Positions 7,686 to 17,423 are shown, numbered from the stretch's first letter. The stretch: 64,000 nt of DNA from Alistipes sp. CHKCI003 (GCF_900021155.1 NZ_FCNT01000012.1:62001-126000), one strand, 5' to 3'. Translations and numbers: made by a program. The notes: generated by a model not told the origin, from the sequence alone.

Positions 7686-8795
7686 TCACGACCGTTTGCG
7701 GTAGCTCGCCGCGGCCCATGCGTTCGAAAGCACCGCGAACACGGCCAGCGCAGCATAGTCGGCCCGCAGTTCGGCGACGGTCGACCCCTTGAGATAGACC
7801 GCCCGCATGATTCCGACGAAATAACGGGGCGGCAGAAACCGGGTCAGCGTCTTCGCCCAGCCGGGCATGGACTCCACGGGCGTGATCAGGCCGCTCATCA
7901 TCATGAAGATCATCACGAAAAAGAACATCACGAACATCGTCTGCTGCATGGTCGACGAGTAGTTGGCCGCAATCACGCCGACGCCCGACATGGTGAAAAC
8001 GAAGAGCGCGGCGGCCAGATAGACGGCCCCCAGCGACCCCGCAGGCGACAGTCCGTAGACGATCCGCGCCAGCAACATCGCCAGCGTCAGCACGGCGAAC
8101 CCGACGACCCAATAGGGGATGAGTTTCGCCAGCGTGAAGCTCAGACGGCTGACGGGCGTAACGTTGATCTGCTCGATCGTGCCGGTCTCCTTTTCGCCCA
8201 CCAGATTCAGCGCGGGCAGAAAGCCGCACAGCATGATGAGGAGCATGATCATCAGCGCCGGAATCATGTAGAAGCGGTATTCCAGCGTCGGATTGTAGCG
8301 GTTCTGCACCACGACCGGTTCCGCGAGCGGCTGCAATCCCCGATCGGCGCGCAGTTCGGAGAGGGTCTGCGTCAACGTCTGCATCAGATATTGCATGCCG
8401 AGGCTCCCCTTCACGGCATTGACGCCGTTGGCCGAAATCCGCACCCGCTCCGCAGGGCCTCCGGCCGCCGAGCGCCCGAAGCCGTCGGGGACCTCGACGA
8501 CGACGTCCGCCGCGCCCTCGTCGAGCGCTGCCAGAGCCGCGTCGTAGCGGTCGAACGTACCTCGCAGCGTGAAACAGTCCGAAGCGGCGATTTTCCGGAC
8601 GAGCCGCTCCGAAGCGGACGAACGGTCGCTGTCGACCACCGCCACGTCGATGTGCCGCACGTCCATGGTCGTAACCCACGGGATGACGAGCATCACCACG
8701 AGCGGAAAGAGCAGAACCAGCTTCGGCAGAAACGGACTGCGCACGAACTGGCGCAGTTCCTTGTCGAGTAAAACACGGAGGGTTCTCATCGTCAT
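7686..8795 (-). CDS. ABC-2 type permease (YbhR-like), exporter operon
   Basis: A 369-residue ABC-2 family permease. One transmembrane helix lies at about 20-42 (FLPKLVLLFPLVVMLVIPWV), a large extracytoplasmic domain follows (about 45-175), then five C-terminal helices. The family signature VGEKETGTIEQINVTPVSR is just before the second half. It starts with MTMRTLR at 8795, overlapping the preceding permease stop by ATGA. With the partner permease it should form a heterodimeric channel working with the two ATPases and the periplasmic adaptor upstream. Last gene of the seven-gene TetR-controlled operon. Homology to the E. coli YbhS/YbhR pair suggests export of drugs, Na+/Li+ or lipidic compounds; the substrate cannot be read from sequence. 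Confidence 0.92.
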   Translation of the reverse strand: MTMRTLRVLLDKELRQFVRSPFLPKLVLLFPLVVMLVIPWVTTMDVRHIDVAVVDSDRSSASERLVRKIAASDCFTLRGTFDRYDAALAALDEGAADVVVEVPDGFGRSAAGGPAERVRISANGVNAVKGSLGMQYLMQTLTQTLSELRADRGLQPLAEPVVVQNRYNPTLEYRFYMIPALMIMLLIMLCGFLPALNLVGEKETGTIEQINVTPVSRLSFTLAKLIPYWVVGFAVLTLAMLLARIVYGLSPAGSLGAVYLAAALFVFTMSGVGVIAANYSSTMQQTMFVMFFFVMIFMMMSGLITPVESMPGWAKTLTRFLPPRYFVGIMRAVYLKGSTVAELRADYAALAVFAVLSNAWAAASYRKRS

Positions 8796-9889
8796 TCGAG
8801 TTTGTCGTTGAATTTCCGGATCGCCGCGGCGGTCAGCACGGCCGTCATCGCGGCGAGGATAGCGACCTCCTTCATCACGGCGGCGAACGGAAGCCCTTCG
8901 ATCATCAGCTTGCGGACCGCCTCGATGTACCAGCGGGTCGGCACGGCGCACGACACGACCCGAAGGATGCGGGGCATGTTCTCGATCGGAAAGGCCAGCC
9001 CCGAAAGCATGACCACGGGCATCAGGAGCAACATGCCCGAGATGAGCAGCGCCGTGGCCTGTTTGTCGGCGAAGGTCGAGATGAGCAGTCCGAAGGCCAG
9101 CGCCAGCAAGAGGTAGAGCAGCGACAGGCAGGCGATGCCCGCGAGATTGCCCGACAAGGGAACCTCCAGCACGCAGCGCGCCAGCAGTGGGATCGTCGCC
9201 AGATTGAAGCACGAAAGCAGAAAATAGGGCACCATCTTCGCCGCGACGATCCGCAGCGGCCGCACGGGCGACACGAGCAGCACCTCCATCGTGCCCGTCT
9301 CCTTTTCGCGGACGATCGACACGGAGGTCATCATGGCGCAGATGAGCATGAAGATCATGCCCATGATGCCCGGCACGAAATTGTACGAACTCTTCATCTG
9401 CGGATTGTAGAGCAGGCGCGTCTCCGGAAGCGGGCCGCTCCGCACGTCCGCCGTCAGCACGCTTTGCAGGTACCCCGCACCGGCCGACGCCGTATTCGTG
9501 TTCGAAGCGTCGAAGACGAGCTGCACGGCTTCGCCGGCCGCTTCTCCGAGCTCCAGTGCATTCATCCGCCGGTCGTAGTCCGCGGCGAAAACCGCCACGG
9601 CATCCGCTTCGCCCGAGCGGAGCACGGCGTCGATCTGCGTGCCGTCGACATAACCGCGAAGCGTGAAACAGGGGTTGGCCGCAATCCGTCGGACCGCCTG
9701 CCGGACCCCTTCGGTGCGATGGGGCGCCACGACGGCCACGCGGACGTCGGTTACCTCGGTGGACATGGCGAACCCGAACAACAACACCTGAATCACAGGC
9801 ATCAGCAGCACGATCAGCATCGTGCGCGGATCGCGCAGAATGTGGAGCGTCTCCTTTCTGACAAACGACATGAATCCCCTCATGATCAT
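8792..9889 (-). CDS. ABC-2 type permease (YbhS-like), exporter operon
   Basis: A 365-residue ABC-2 permease with the same design as its neighbour: an N-terminal helix (MLIVLLMPVIQVLLFGFAM), a large periplasmic domain of about 130 residues, five C-terminal helices and the motif IVREKETGTMEVLLVSPVRP. The start at 9889 overlaps the upstream ATPase stop by ATGA, and its own stop overlaps the next permease start by ATGA, so the pair is translationally coupled. The two permeases are clear paralogues and probably pair in the membrane. Confidence 0.92.
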   Translation of the reverse strand: MIMRGFMSFVRKETLHILRDPRTMLIVLLMPVIQVLLFGFAMSTEVTDVRVAVVAPHRTEGVRQAVRRIAANPCFTLRGYVDGTQIDAVLRSGEADAVAVFAADYDRRMNALELGEAAGEAVQLVFDASNTNTASAGAGYLQSVLTADVRSGPLPETRLLYNPQMKSSYNFVPGIMGMIFMLICAMMTSVSIVREKETGTMEVLLVSPVRPLRIVAAKMVPYFLLSCFNLATIPLLARCVLEVPLSGNLAGIACLSLLYLLLALAFGLLISTFADKQATALLISGMLLLMPVVMLSGLAFPIENMPRILRVVSCAVPTRWYIEAVRKLMIEGLPFAAVMKEVAILAAMTAVLTAAAIRKFNDKLE

Positions 9890-10626
9890 TCGGATCGTTT
9901 CGCGCCGCGGGCCAACGTGCGGAACACTTCGTCCATCGTCGCTACGGCATATTGTTTTTTCAGCGCGGCCGGAGTCCCCAGCGCACGGATCCGACCGTCC
10001 ACCATGACCGAGACGCGCGAGCAGTACTCCGCCTCGTCCATGTAGTGCGTCGTAACGAACACGGTCGTTCCGCCGGCCGCGGCTTCGTAAATGAGCTCCC
10101 AGAACTGGCGGCGCGTGATGGGATCGACGCCGCCGGTCGGCTCGTCGAGAAAGACGAGCTCGGGCCGGTGGAGCGTCGCCACCGAGAACGCGAGTTTCTG
10201 CTTCCAGCCGAGCGGCAGCGCCCCCACGAGCGTGCGGCTCTCGGAGCGGAAATCGAGACGGCGGAGAATCTCCACCGCACGCCGCAGGATCCGCCTGCGG
10301 CTCAGACCGTAGATTCCGCCGTAGAGACGGATGTTTTCCAGCACCGTCAGATCGTCGTAGAGCGAGAAACGCTGGCTCATGTAGCCGATGCGGCGTTTGA
10401 TCCGCTCGCTCTCGCGCATCACGTCGCAGCCGGCCACCGTGCCGCTGCCCGAAGTGGGGTAGCTCAGCCCGCAGAGCATCCGCATGGCCGTGGTCTTGCC
10501 TGCGCCGTTGGCGCCGAGGAACCCGAATATCTCGCCCCGGGCGACGTCGAACGAGATGCGGTCCACGGCCGTGAAGCCGCCGAACTTTTTGCTCAGTTCG
10601 CGGACGGAAAGGATCGGATCATTCAT
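9886..10626 (-). CDS. ABC transporter ATPase 2, degenerate signature motif
   Basis: A 246-residue ABC ATPase. Walker A is GANGAGKT at 38-45, the Q-loop region is GYMSQRFSLY, Walker B is LVFLDE at 157-162 and the switch histidine is H194 (VTTHYMDEA). The ABC signature, normally LSGGQ, reads LPLGWKQK at about 138-144, so it is degenerate. In E. coli YbhF two such domains are fused; here this corresponds to the C-terminal half. It overlaps the upstream ATPase gene by 8 bp and the downstream permease by 4 bp. See the finding on complementary degeneracy with ATPase 1. Confidence 0.93.
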   Translation of the reverse strand: MNDPILSVRELSKKFGGFTAVDRISFDVARGEIFGFLGANGAGKTTAMRMLCGLSYPTSGSGTVAGCDVMRESERIKRRIGYMSQRFSLYDDLTVLENIRLYGGIYGLSRRRILRRAVEILRRLDFRSESRTLVGALPLGWKQKLAFSVATLHRPELVFLDEPTGGVDPITRRQFWELIYEAAAGGTTVFVTTHYMDEAEYCSRVSVMVDGRIRALGTPAALKKQYAVATMDEVFRTLARGAKRSE

Positions 10627-11539
10627 GGCGCATCAATCGGATGAATACGTCCTCGATTCCCGCCTCCGCGGGGCGCAGCTCCGCATTGCGAAACCCTTTG
10701 CCGGCCAGCTCCGCGACGAACCGTTCCGCCGAGAATCCCCGTCCCGGAATCAGGTGGTGGACCGCCCCGAAGGGATAGCACTCCCGCACCCCGTGCGCCG
10801 CACGCGCCGCCAGCAGCAGCCCGTACATATCCGGACCCGAGAGCGCATAGAGCGCCCCGTCGAAGCGCGCGGCCGTACCGGCCGGCGTGTCGACCGCCAG
10901 CACGCGCCCCTTGTCGCACAGGGCGATGCGCCCGCAGCGCTGCGCCTCGTCCATGTAAGGCGTCGAGACGAGCATCGAGATGCCCTTGGTCCGGAGCTCG
11001 GAGAGCATGTCCCAGAATTCGCTGCGCGACACGGCATCGACGCCCGTCGTGGGCTCGTCGAGCAGCAGCACCGACGGACGGTGGATCAGCGCGCAGCACA
11101 GCGCGAGTTTCTGCTTCATGCCGCCCGAAAGCTTGCCGGCGCGGCGTCGGCGGAAGGGTTCGATCTGCCGGTATATCGGAGCGATCAGATCGCTGTGATC
11201 CGCGATCCGCACGCCGAAGAGCGACGCGAAAAAATCCAGATTCTCGCCGACCGAAAGGTCGGGGTAGAGCGAGAAGCGACCGGGCATGTAGCCTACGCGG
11301 GCACGTATGCGGCGTGCATCCCGTCCGATGTCGAAACCGTCGACCGACGCCGTTCCCGCATCGGGCGTCAGCAGCGTCGCTATCAGGCGGAACAGGGTGG
11401 TTTTTCCCGCACCGTCCGGGCCGATCAGTCCGAACAGCTCGCCGCGCCCCACCCGGAACGACACGCCGTCGAGAGCCGTCAGCGCCCCGTAGCGTTTGGT
11501 CAGCCCCGAAACCTCAATCGCACAGTCGGACCGTTCCAT
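10619..11539 (-). CDS. ABC transporter ATPase 1, lacking the switch histidine
   Basis: A 306-residue ABC ATPase. Walker A is GPDGAGKT at 40-47, the signature LSGGMKQK at 137-144 is canonical, and Walker B is VLLLDE at 157-162. The position of the switch (H-loop) histidine is proline: VSTPYMDEA, P194. About 85 residues follow the core, which is typical for drug-exporter ATPases. The ATG at 11539 (MERSDCAIEV) overlaps the end of the adaptor gene by 26 bp and was preferred over the upstream codon at 11695, which lies far inside that gene. It corresponds to the N-terminal half of E. coli YbhF. Confidence 0.92.
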   Translation of the reverse strand: MERSDCAIEVSGLTKRYGALTALDGVSFRVGRGELFGLIGPDGAGKTTLFRLIATLLTPDAGTASVDGFDIGRDARRIRARVGYMPGRFSLYPDLSVGENLDFFASLFGVRIADHSDLIAPIYRQIEPFRRRRAGKLSGGMKQKLALCCALIHRPSVLLLDEPTTGVDAVSRSEFWDMLSELRTKGISMLVSTPYMDEAQRCGRIALCDKGRVLAVDTPAGTAARFDGALYALSGPDMYGLLLAARAAHGVRECYPFGAVHHLIPGRGFSAERFVAELAGKGFRNAELRPAEAGIEDVFIRLMRHE

Positions 11540-12404
11540 ACAAACCGAGTTTGAGACGTCCGTCGTTCTCGACGGCGATTTTGACGGCATACACCAGATT
11601 GGCCCGCGAATCGCGCGTCTGGATAGTCTTGGGCGTAAATTCGCTCTCGGAAGCGATCCAGACGACGCGGCCCTCGTACTCGTATTGCTCCGCACCGCCG
11701 AAATCGGCCGTTACGCACACCTCGCGGCCGAGTGCGAGCGAGGCGAGCTGATCCGAAGTGAAATAGGCGCGCAGATAGACCCGGCTCAGGTCCGCGACTT
11801 TCATCAGCGGACGCCCCACGGAAGCCAGCTCGCCGGCCTCGGCGTATTTGGCCAGCACCGTCCCCGTTACGGGCGACGCGATGCGGCATTTGGCGAGCCG
11901 GTCGTCGATCTGCGCGATCTGCAGATCGATGGCCGAAGCGTTCTCGTCGACAGCCGCGGCGTTGTTGCGCAGGGTCGAAAGCGCCGCGTCGAGCTGACCG
12001 CCGAGGACCCTGAGCTGCGCGTCTATGTCGTCCAGCTGTTTGGCCGTCGCCGCTCCGTCGCGGAGGAGGTTCTCCGCGCGGCGGCGCTCGGTCCGCTGTT
12101 TGGCGATCTGCTCGCGCAGCGCGGCGACCTGCTTCGAAATGTCGGGACGCCCCGACCGCACGGAGGCGCGCTGACGTTCGAGACAGAGCTTTTGCAGGCG
12201 GAGCTGCACGGTGTCGATGACGCCGACCGGCCGTCCCGCTTCGAGCAGATCGCCCTCCTGCACATCGAAACTCAGGATCCGGCCCGCCGCTTCGGCCGAG
12301 ACCGTGATCTCGGTCGCCTCGAAAGTGCCTGCGGCGTCGTAGTCTCCGCTGCGGTCGCAGGCGGCCGCAAGCAGCATTGCGGCGCATAGGTACATTCGTT
12401 TCAT
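11514..12404 (-). CDS. Lipoprotein periplasmic adaptor (HlyD/YbhG family)
   Basis: A 296-residue membrane fusion protein linking the inner-membrane ABC exporter to the TolC-type channel. The signal peptide ends in LAAAC (cysteine 16), making it a lipoprotein-anchored adaptor. A biotinyl-lipoyl-like half motif (GTFEATEITVSAEAAGRI, then VQEGDLLEAGRPVGVI) is followed by a long coiled-coil hairpin at about 75-170 rich in Q, E, R and A, then the second lipoyl half (ASPVTGTVLAKYAEAGE) and a beta-barrel domain. The start at 12404 overlaps the TolC-like stop by ATGA. Confidence 0.93.
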   Translation of the reverse strand: MKRMYLCAAMLLAAACDRSGDYDAAGTFEATEITVSAEAAGRILSFDVQEGDLLEAGRPVGVIDTVQLRLQKLCLERQRASVRSGRPDISKQVAALREQIAKQRTERRRAENLLRDGAATAKQLDDIDAQLRVLGGQLDAALSTLRNNAAAVDENASAIDLQIAQIDDRLAKCRIASPVTGTVLAKYAEAGELASVGRPLMKVADLSRVYLRAYFTSDQLASLALGREVCVTADFGGAEQYEYEGRVVWIASESEFTPKTIQTRDSRANLVYAVKIAVENDGRLKLGLYGTVRLCD

Positions 12405-13681
12405 CGGTTCAGAGTATGTCTTAATTCGCAAATCGTTTTTACGAGTTCGATTTCGTGTGCGCTGCGTGCCGTGGCCGCCGCGGCTTCCTCGGTGATCCTG
12501 CGCAGCAGGTCGTCGGTGTCGATCACGCCGTTGTCGAGTTTCGCCTCGGCCGCACGGCGCACCGAGCGGCGCAGCGCGACGATGCGGTCGTCGTCGGCCA
12601 GCGCGCGGCGCAGACGTGCGATCTCGCCGCTCTCCCGTTCGCTTCGCAGCCTCGTGTTGAAGAGGAATACGTCGCGCTCCACCTCCACTTCACGGCGTGC
12701 CGTGCGGAGTTTGTCCAGCGAGTTCCTCTTCGTGTAATAGGCCCCGAAATTCCACGTCATGCGCACGCCGACCGTCGCATTCCACGACCAGTCGCTTTTC
12801 ATCATGCTCTCCAGAAAGTCGAGGCCCGGATAGCCGTAATACCCCTGTGCGAAGAGTCCGAAACGCGGCCGCACCGAAGCCTTCACGCTCCGCTCCTGTG
12901 CGGCGAGCGCCTCGGCCTTCGCATCGAACAGAGCCAGCTCGGGCCGCGCCGGCTCTCCGGCCGCCGGCTCCGCGGCATCGGGGCACACCAGATGCGCCCG
13001 GCCGAGCTCGCGACCGATGAAGAGCTCCAGCATGCGGCGATAGCTGCCGCGCGAAGCCTCGACCTCGGCGAGCTGTTGTCCGGCCGCGAGCAGTTCGGCC
13101 TCGACGGCATCGCAATCGGCCTGCGTCGCCGCGCCGTTACGCCGCAGCGAGCGCATCTTTTCCAGATTGCTGCGCAGCAGACCGAGGGTATGGTTCGTCT
13201 GCACGATCCGCTGGTCGAGCAGCAGGATGCCGAAATAGAGTTCGTCCACGCGCCCCTCCACCTCGTAGAGAGCGACATCCGCCGCACGCGCCCGCTGCGC
13301 CGCATCGGCTTCGGCGATCCGCTTGTCGGCGGCCGTCTTTCCGCCGTCCCAGACGGTCTGGTTCAGCTCCAGCGCGACCTTGTACTGATCCTTGTTCAGC
13401 CCGGGCAGCTCGATTCCCTGTCGGACGAGCATCTCCCGGAGCACGTCGGGGTAGGAAGCCACCGCCGTCTGCCACGTGGCCTGCGCCGAGAGCGCGAATT
13501 GGGGCAGATAGGCGCGGCGGGCGTTCGAGAGCGTATATTCCCGCGCGAGCCGGATCAGATCGTATCGGCGGATTTCGGGATAATGTTCCCGCGCGAGGCG
13601 CCGGCACTCCTCGAGCGTCGGCTGTGCGGCTGCCGCGACGGCCGACAGCAGCATGGCGCATGCGATAAGGATTCGTCTCAT
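12401..13681 (-). CDS. TolC-family outer-membrane efflux protein
   Basis: A 426-residue outer-membrane factor. The signal peptide is residues 1-19 (MRRILIACAMLLSAVAAAA), followed by TLEECRRLAREHYPEI, the usual start of TolC-like proteins. The helical repeats contain VALELNQTVWDGGKTAADKR in the first half and GVRMTWNFGAYYTKRNSLDK in the second, the two membrane-barrel hairpins. It should be the trimeric exit duct for the ABC exporter encoded downstream. It follows the TetR gene by 3 bp. Confidence 0.93.
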   Translation of the reverse strand: MRRILIACAMLLSAVAAAAQPTLEECRRLAREHYPEIRRYDLIRLAREYTLSNARRAYLPQFALSAQATWQTAVASYPDVLREMLVRQGIELPGLNKDQYKVALELNQTVWDGGKTAADKRIAEADAAQRARAADVALYEVEGRVDELYFGILLLDQRIVQTNHTLGLLRSNLEKMRSLRRNGAATQADCDAVEAELLAAGQQLAEVEASRGSYRRMLELFIGRELGRAHLVCPDAAEPAAGEPARPELALFDAKAEALAAQERSVKASVRPRFGLFAQGYYGYPGLDFLESMMKSDWSWNATVGVRMTWNFGAYYTKRNSLDKLRTARREVEVERDVFLFNTRLRSERESGEIARLRRALADDDRIVALRRSVRRAAEAKLDNGVIDTDDLLRRITEEAAAATARSAHEIELVKTICELRHTLNR

Positions 13682-13684
13682 GAC

Positions 13685-14332
13685 CTACGATTTTCTAAGC
13701 CGCCGCATGACGACCTCGACGACTTCCGCCCTGCGCCGTTCGAAAAACAGACTCCGGTCCGCGGTGTAATCCCCGAGTATGGGCTCGATGATGGGGTAGG
13801 CGATGAACGAAAAGACGTTGAGCGAGATGATGTCGAGCATCAGCATCCTCACATCCACCCCCCCCTCCGTTTCGCCCCGGGCGGCCGAAGCGTCGAGCTC
13901 CGACTGCAATTCACGGATCATCGCATCGGTGATCCCGCGGATACGCACGCGCATGGCTTCGTAGCGTTCGGGCCGCGAAAAGACTTCGTTGCCGATGAAA
14001 CGCGGCATATCCGGATTGGCGGCGATGAAATCGAAATGCGTCTCGATTCCCTCCTTCAGACGCTCCAGAAGCGGCAATTCCCGCCGTCCGAAAGCCGCAA
14101 GCACGGTTTGCCCCATGAGCCGCAACTTCTCGTCGAGTATGCGGTCGAAGAGCTGTTCCTTCGTGCGGAAATAGTAGTGCAGCAGAGCGTGCGTTACGCC
14201 CGCCGCCTCGGCGATCGACGTGGTGCGCGCACCGGCGAATCCCTTGGCGAGAAATTCGCGTTCGGCCGCCTCCAGAATCGCCTGCTCTCTGTTCGGCTGT
14301 GAAACAACCGTCGGTTTGCCGTTGTTTGACAT
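13685..14332 (-). CDS. TetR-family regulator of the exporter operon
   Basis: A 215-residue TetR-type repressor. The N-terminal helix-turn-helix is at about 18-62 (ILEAAEREFLAKGFAGARTT, then IAEAAGVTHALLHYYFRTKEQLFDRIL); the C-terminal ligand-binding domain is helical. It is the first gene of the operon, before the TolC-like gene, the same position as cecR in E. coli cecR-ybhGFSR. An inverted repeat TTGACA-N17-TGTCAA overlaps its own start codon, and a near-perfect promoter lies just upstream, so autoregulation is likely. The ATG at 14332 is inside that inverted repeat. Confidence 0.92.
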   Translation of the reverse strand: MSNNGKPTVVSQPNREQAILEAAEREFLAKGFAGARTTSIAEAAGVTHALLHYYFRTKEQLFDRILDEKLRLMGQTVLAAFGRRELPLLERLKEGIETHFDFIAANPDMPRFIGNEVFSRPERYEAMRVRIRGITDAMIRELQSELDASAARGETEGGVDVRMLMLDIISLNVFSFIAYPIIEPILGDYTADRSLFFERRRAEVVEVVMRRLRKS

Positions 14333-14354
14333 TTTTATTTAACAATTTTGTCAA
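14326..14354. promoter_or_regulatory. Candidate operator for the TetR regulator
   Basis: TTGACA (14326-14331) and TGTCAA (14349-14354) form a 6-bp perfect inverted repeat with 17 bp between. It lies immediately downstream of the promoter -7 box and over the tetR start codon, a place where bound repressor would block transcription. Only inferred from symmetry and position. Confidence 0.4.
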
Positions 14355-14356
14355 TG

Positions 14357-14386
14357 CAAATATACATTCTCTTTTCCGATTTACAA
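14357..14386 (-). promoter_or_regulatory. Promoter of the exporter operon
   Basis: Minus-strand TATATTTG at 14364-14357 matches the Bacteroidota -7 box, with TTG at 14386-14384 exactly 19 bp upstream as the -33 box. The leader to the tetR ATG is short, about 15-20 nt. Confidence 0.7.
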
Positions 14387-14469
14387 CACCTACGCCGATA
14401 TTTTTTTCGGTCTGCACGAACGGCACGCCGAACGAGAAAACGGAATATCCTGCATACCAACATGATACG

Positions 14470-14548
14470 AAAAGAGACTGTCCGCAACATCAGACAGCCT
14501 CTTTTTCATGCGTTCGGCTTTCGGGAACACCTTTCGGACATACGATTC
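14470..14548. repeat. Palindromic intergenic repeat, locus C
   Basis: The hairpin AAAAGAGACTGTC / GACAGCCTCTTTT (14470-14506, one A/C mismatch) ends in a T run and is followed by a segment with TTCGGGAACACCTTTCGGACATACG. That matches, in order and spacing, the segment after the locus A hairpin (TTCGGGAACTTTTCCGAATACG). It would terminate ldhA transcripts before tetR. Confidence 0.65.
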
Positions 14549-14855
14549 TCGAAGAGCCGAACACGATTCGCGGCCAGCGTCCTCGTCCTGCGAAGAGGCA
14601 GAAAACCCGTGCGAGGGGAGGGGAGCCGTTCACCGCCAGTTCGTGCCGCCGCAGCCCTCTTTCGGCCGCATGCGTGCGCCTCCCGCTGCCGACCGACCCG
14701 ACCCGGCGAATCCCTTCCGCCGGCCGGCGAACGATCTTCAGAAGTTGCGCATGCGACCTGCACTGCCGACAAACCGCACGCGGCCGGCCGACCGGACGGC
14801 ATCCTGCGAACGACCGGTTCGCCCGAAGCGGCACTCTCTCCTTCGCGGGAGAAGG

Positions 14856-15881
14856 TTACCTGCACCGCCCGGCAGCGGGCATCGCCTCGGCTTTCACTTC
14901 GTTCACGAGAACTCTCCCCTCGGCGAAATCGCGGATATTGCGCAACGTCGTGCGGGCGATATTGTCCAGCGCCTCCCGGGTGAAGAACCCCTGATGCGAC
15001 GTTACGATCACGTTGTTGAACGACAGCAGCCGCGCCAGCACGTCGTCGTCCATGACGCGGTCCGAGGTATCCTCGTAGAAATAGCCGGCCTCCTCTTCGT
15101 ACACGTCGAGCCCCGCCGCACCGATCCGTTTCTCCTTCAGTCCGTCGATCAGGGCTTCGGTGTGGATCAACTGTCCGCGGCCCGTGTTGACGAGCATCAC
15201 CCCGGGTTTCATCTGCGAGACCGCCACGTCGCCGATCATGTAGCGCGTCCGATCGGTCAGCGGACAATGCAGCGACACGATGTCCGAACGCCGGTAGAGC
15301 TCTTCGAGCGACACGTAGACGATCCCCGCCTCCTTCGCATAGGCCGGATCGGGGCAGAGGTCGTTGGCCACCACCTCCATGCCGAAACCTTTGAGGATGC
15401 GGATCAGCTCGCGTGCGATCCGGCCCGTACCGACGATGCCGGCCGTCTTGCCGTACATGTCGAATCCCATCAATCCGTGGAGCGAGAAATTGCCGTCCCG
15501 CGTGCGCCAGTAGGCGCGGTGGATCTTGCGGTTGAGCGCCAGCATCAGCGCCACGGCATGTTCGGCCACGGCATGCGGCGAATAGGCGGGAACCCGCACC
15601 ACGGGAATCCCGCAGCGGGCCGCCGCTTCGAGATCGACGTTATTGAAACCCGCGCACCGCAGCGCGATCAGCTTCACGCCCAAATCGGCCAGACCGCAGA
15701 CGGTCTCGGCATCGACCGTGTCGTTGACGAAGACGCAAACCGCGTCGGCCCCCTTTGCGAGGGCGACGTTGTCGGCATTCAGATGGCTGCGGTGGTAGCC
15801 GATCTCCAATCCGCAATCCCTGCCGATCCGCTCGAACGACTCCCGGTCGTAGGGCTGCGTTCCGAACATCGTTATTTTCAT
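14856..15881 (-). CDS. ldhA: D-lactate dehydrogenase
   Basis: A 341-residue NAD-dependent D-2-hydroxyacid dehydrogenase, very close in order of motifs to E. coli LdhA: VKLIALRCAGFNNVDLEAA, VRVPAYSPHAVAEHAVALML, RKIHRAYWRTRDGNFSL, the NAD site GIVGTGRIARELIRIL, NTGRGQLIHTEALIDGL and the histidine-bearing VTSHQGFF. It reduces pyruvate to D-lactate to regenerate NAD+ in fermentation. The start MKITMFG at 15881 lies 20 bp after the aldolase stop, so fbaB and ldhA form a glycolysis/fermentation operon. Confidence 0.94.
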   Translation of the reverse strand: MKITMFGTQPYDRESFERIGRDCGLEIGYHRSHLNADNVALAKGADAVCVFVNDTVDAETVCGLADLGVKLIALRCAGFNNVDLEAAARCGIPVVRVPAYSPHAVAEHAVALMLALNRKIHRAYWRTRDGNFSLHGLMGFDMYGKTAGIVGTGRIARELIRILKGFGMEVVANDLCPDPAYAKEAGIVYVSLEELYRRSDIVSLHCPLTDRTRYMIGDVAVSQMKPGVMLVNTGRGQLIHTEALIDGLKEKRIGAAGLDVYEEEAGYFYEDTSDRVMDDDVLARLLSFNNVIVTSHQGFFTREALDNIARTTLRNIRDFAEGRVLVNEVKAEAMPAAGRCR

Positions 15882-15901
15882 GGCACGAACGACGTTTACG
15901 A

Positions 15902-16954
<1,053 letters not shown>

Positions 16955-17207
16955 AACATTTATAGTATTGATGGATGACTGTCCGCGTTCGACGGCAAAG
17001 AACGTACCCCGTTGCGCCGGCGGCAAGCCGGCGAATGCCGCCGCCGGATACGGCGAACCCCGGCGGACCGGATACGACGGCTGGGATTCAACACAATAGG
17101 GGCGAATTTCCCAAAAATACGGCCGGACGTTCGGTCATCGTGCGCACGACACCCGTCGAATGTGGTACCGTTGTTGTTTCAAAGGCATCGTAAAAACCGT
17201 ACAAGCC

Positions 17208-17423
17208 ATGGGAAAGTTCCTGTTCCGCAACGACCGCATCATCTTCTCGACCCGTAACAACGGATTCGCCGGGAACGAACGCGACGAAACCCTGATCGAA
17301 GAGAATCTCATCGACACCGAAATTCCGACCGACGACCGGATACCGGACGGGACGGACGAAATCGTCGAAGACGACCGGCCCGTGTACGACGAAGAGGGCT
17401 ACCGCAACAAACCCGGCGTATAG
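17208..17423 (+). CDS. Small acidic protein of unknown function
   Basis: A 71-residue protein beginning MGKFLFRNDRIIFSTRN, then strongly acidic (GNERDETLIEENLIDTEIP, ending EDDRPVYDEEGYRNKPGV). No signal peptide, membrane segment or known motif. It is divergent from fbaB and 45 bp upstream of the TMEM175-type channel gene in the same direction, so possibly co-transcribed. Codon use is similar to neighbours, but the size makes it uncertain. Confidence 0.5.
   Translation: MGKFLFRNDRIIFSTRNNGFAGNERDETLIEENLIDTEIPTDDRIPDGTDEIVEDDRPVYDEEGYRNKPGV

Larger units (their letters stand above)
14333..14855. other. Intergenic region between ldhA 3' end and tetR
   Basis: 523 bp containing the exporter promoter and operator at its left end and a copy of the palindromic repeat family at 14470-14548. 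I see no gene in 14550-14855; the open frames there have no recognisable product. Confidence 0.55.

Noticed and set aside
12455-14302. A 615-codon plus-strand frame over the TolC-like gene and tetR
   Set aside because: Antisense to two clear genes, low-complexity arginine-rich product.
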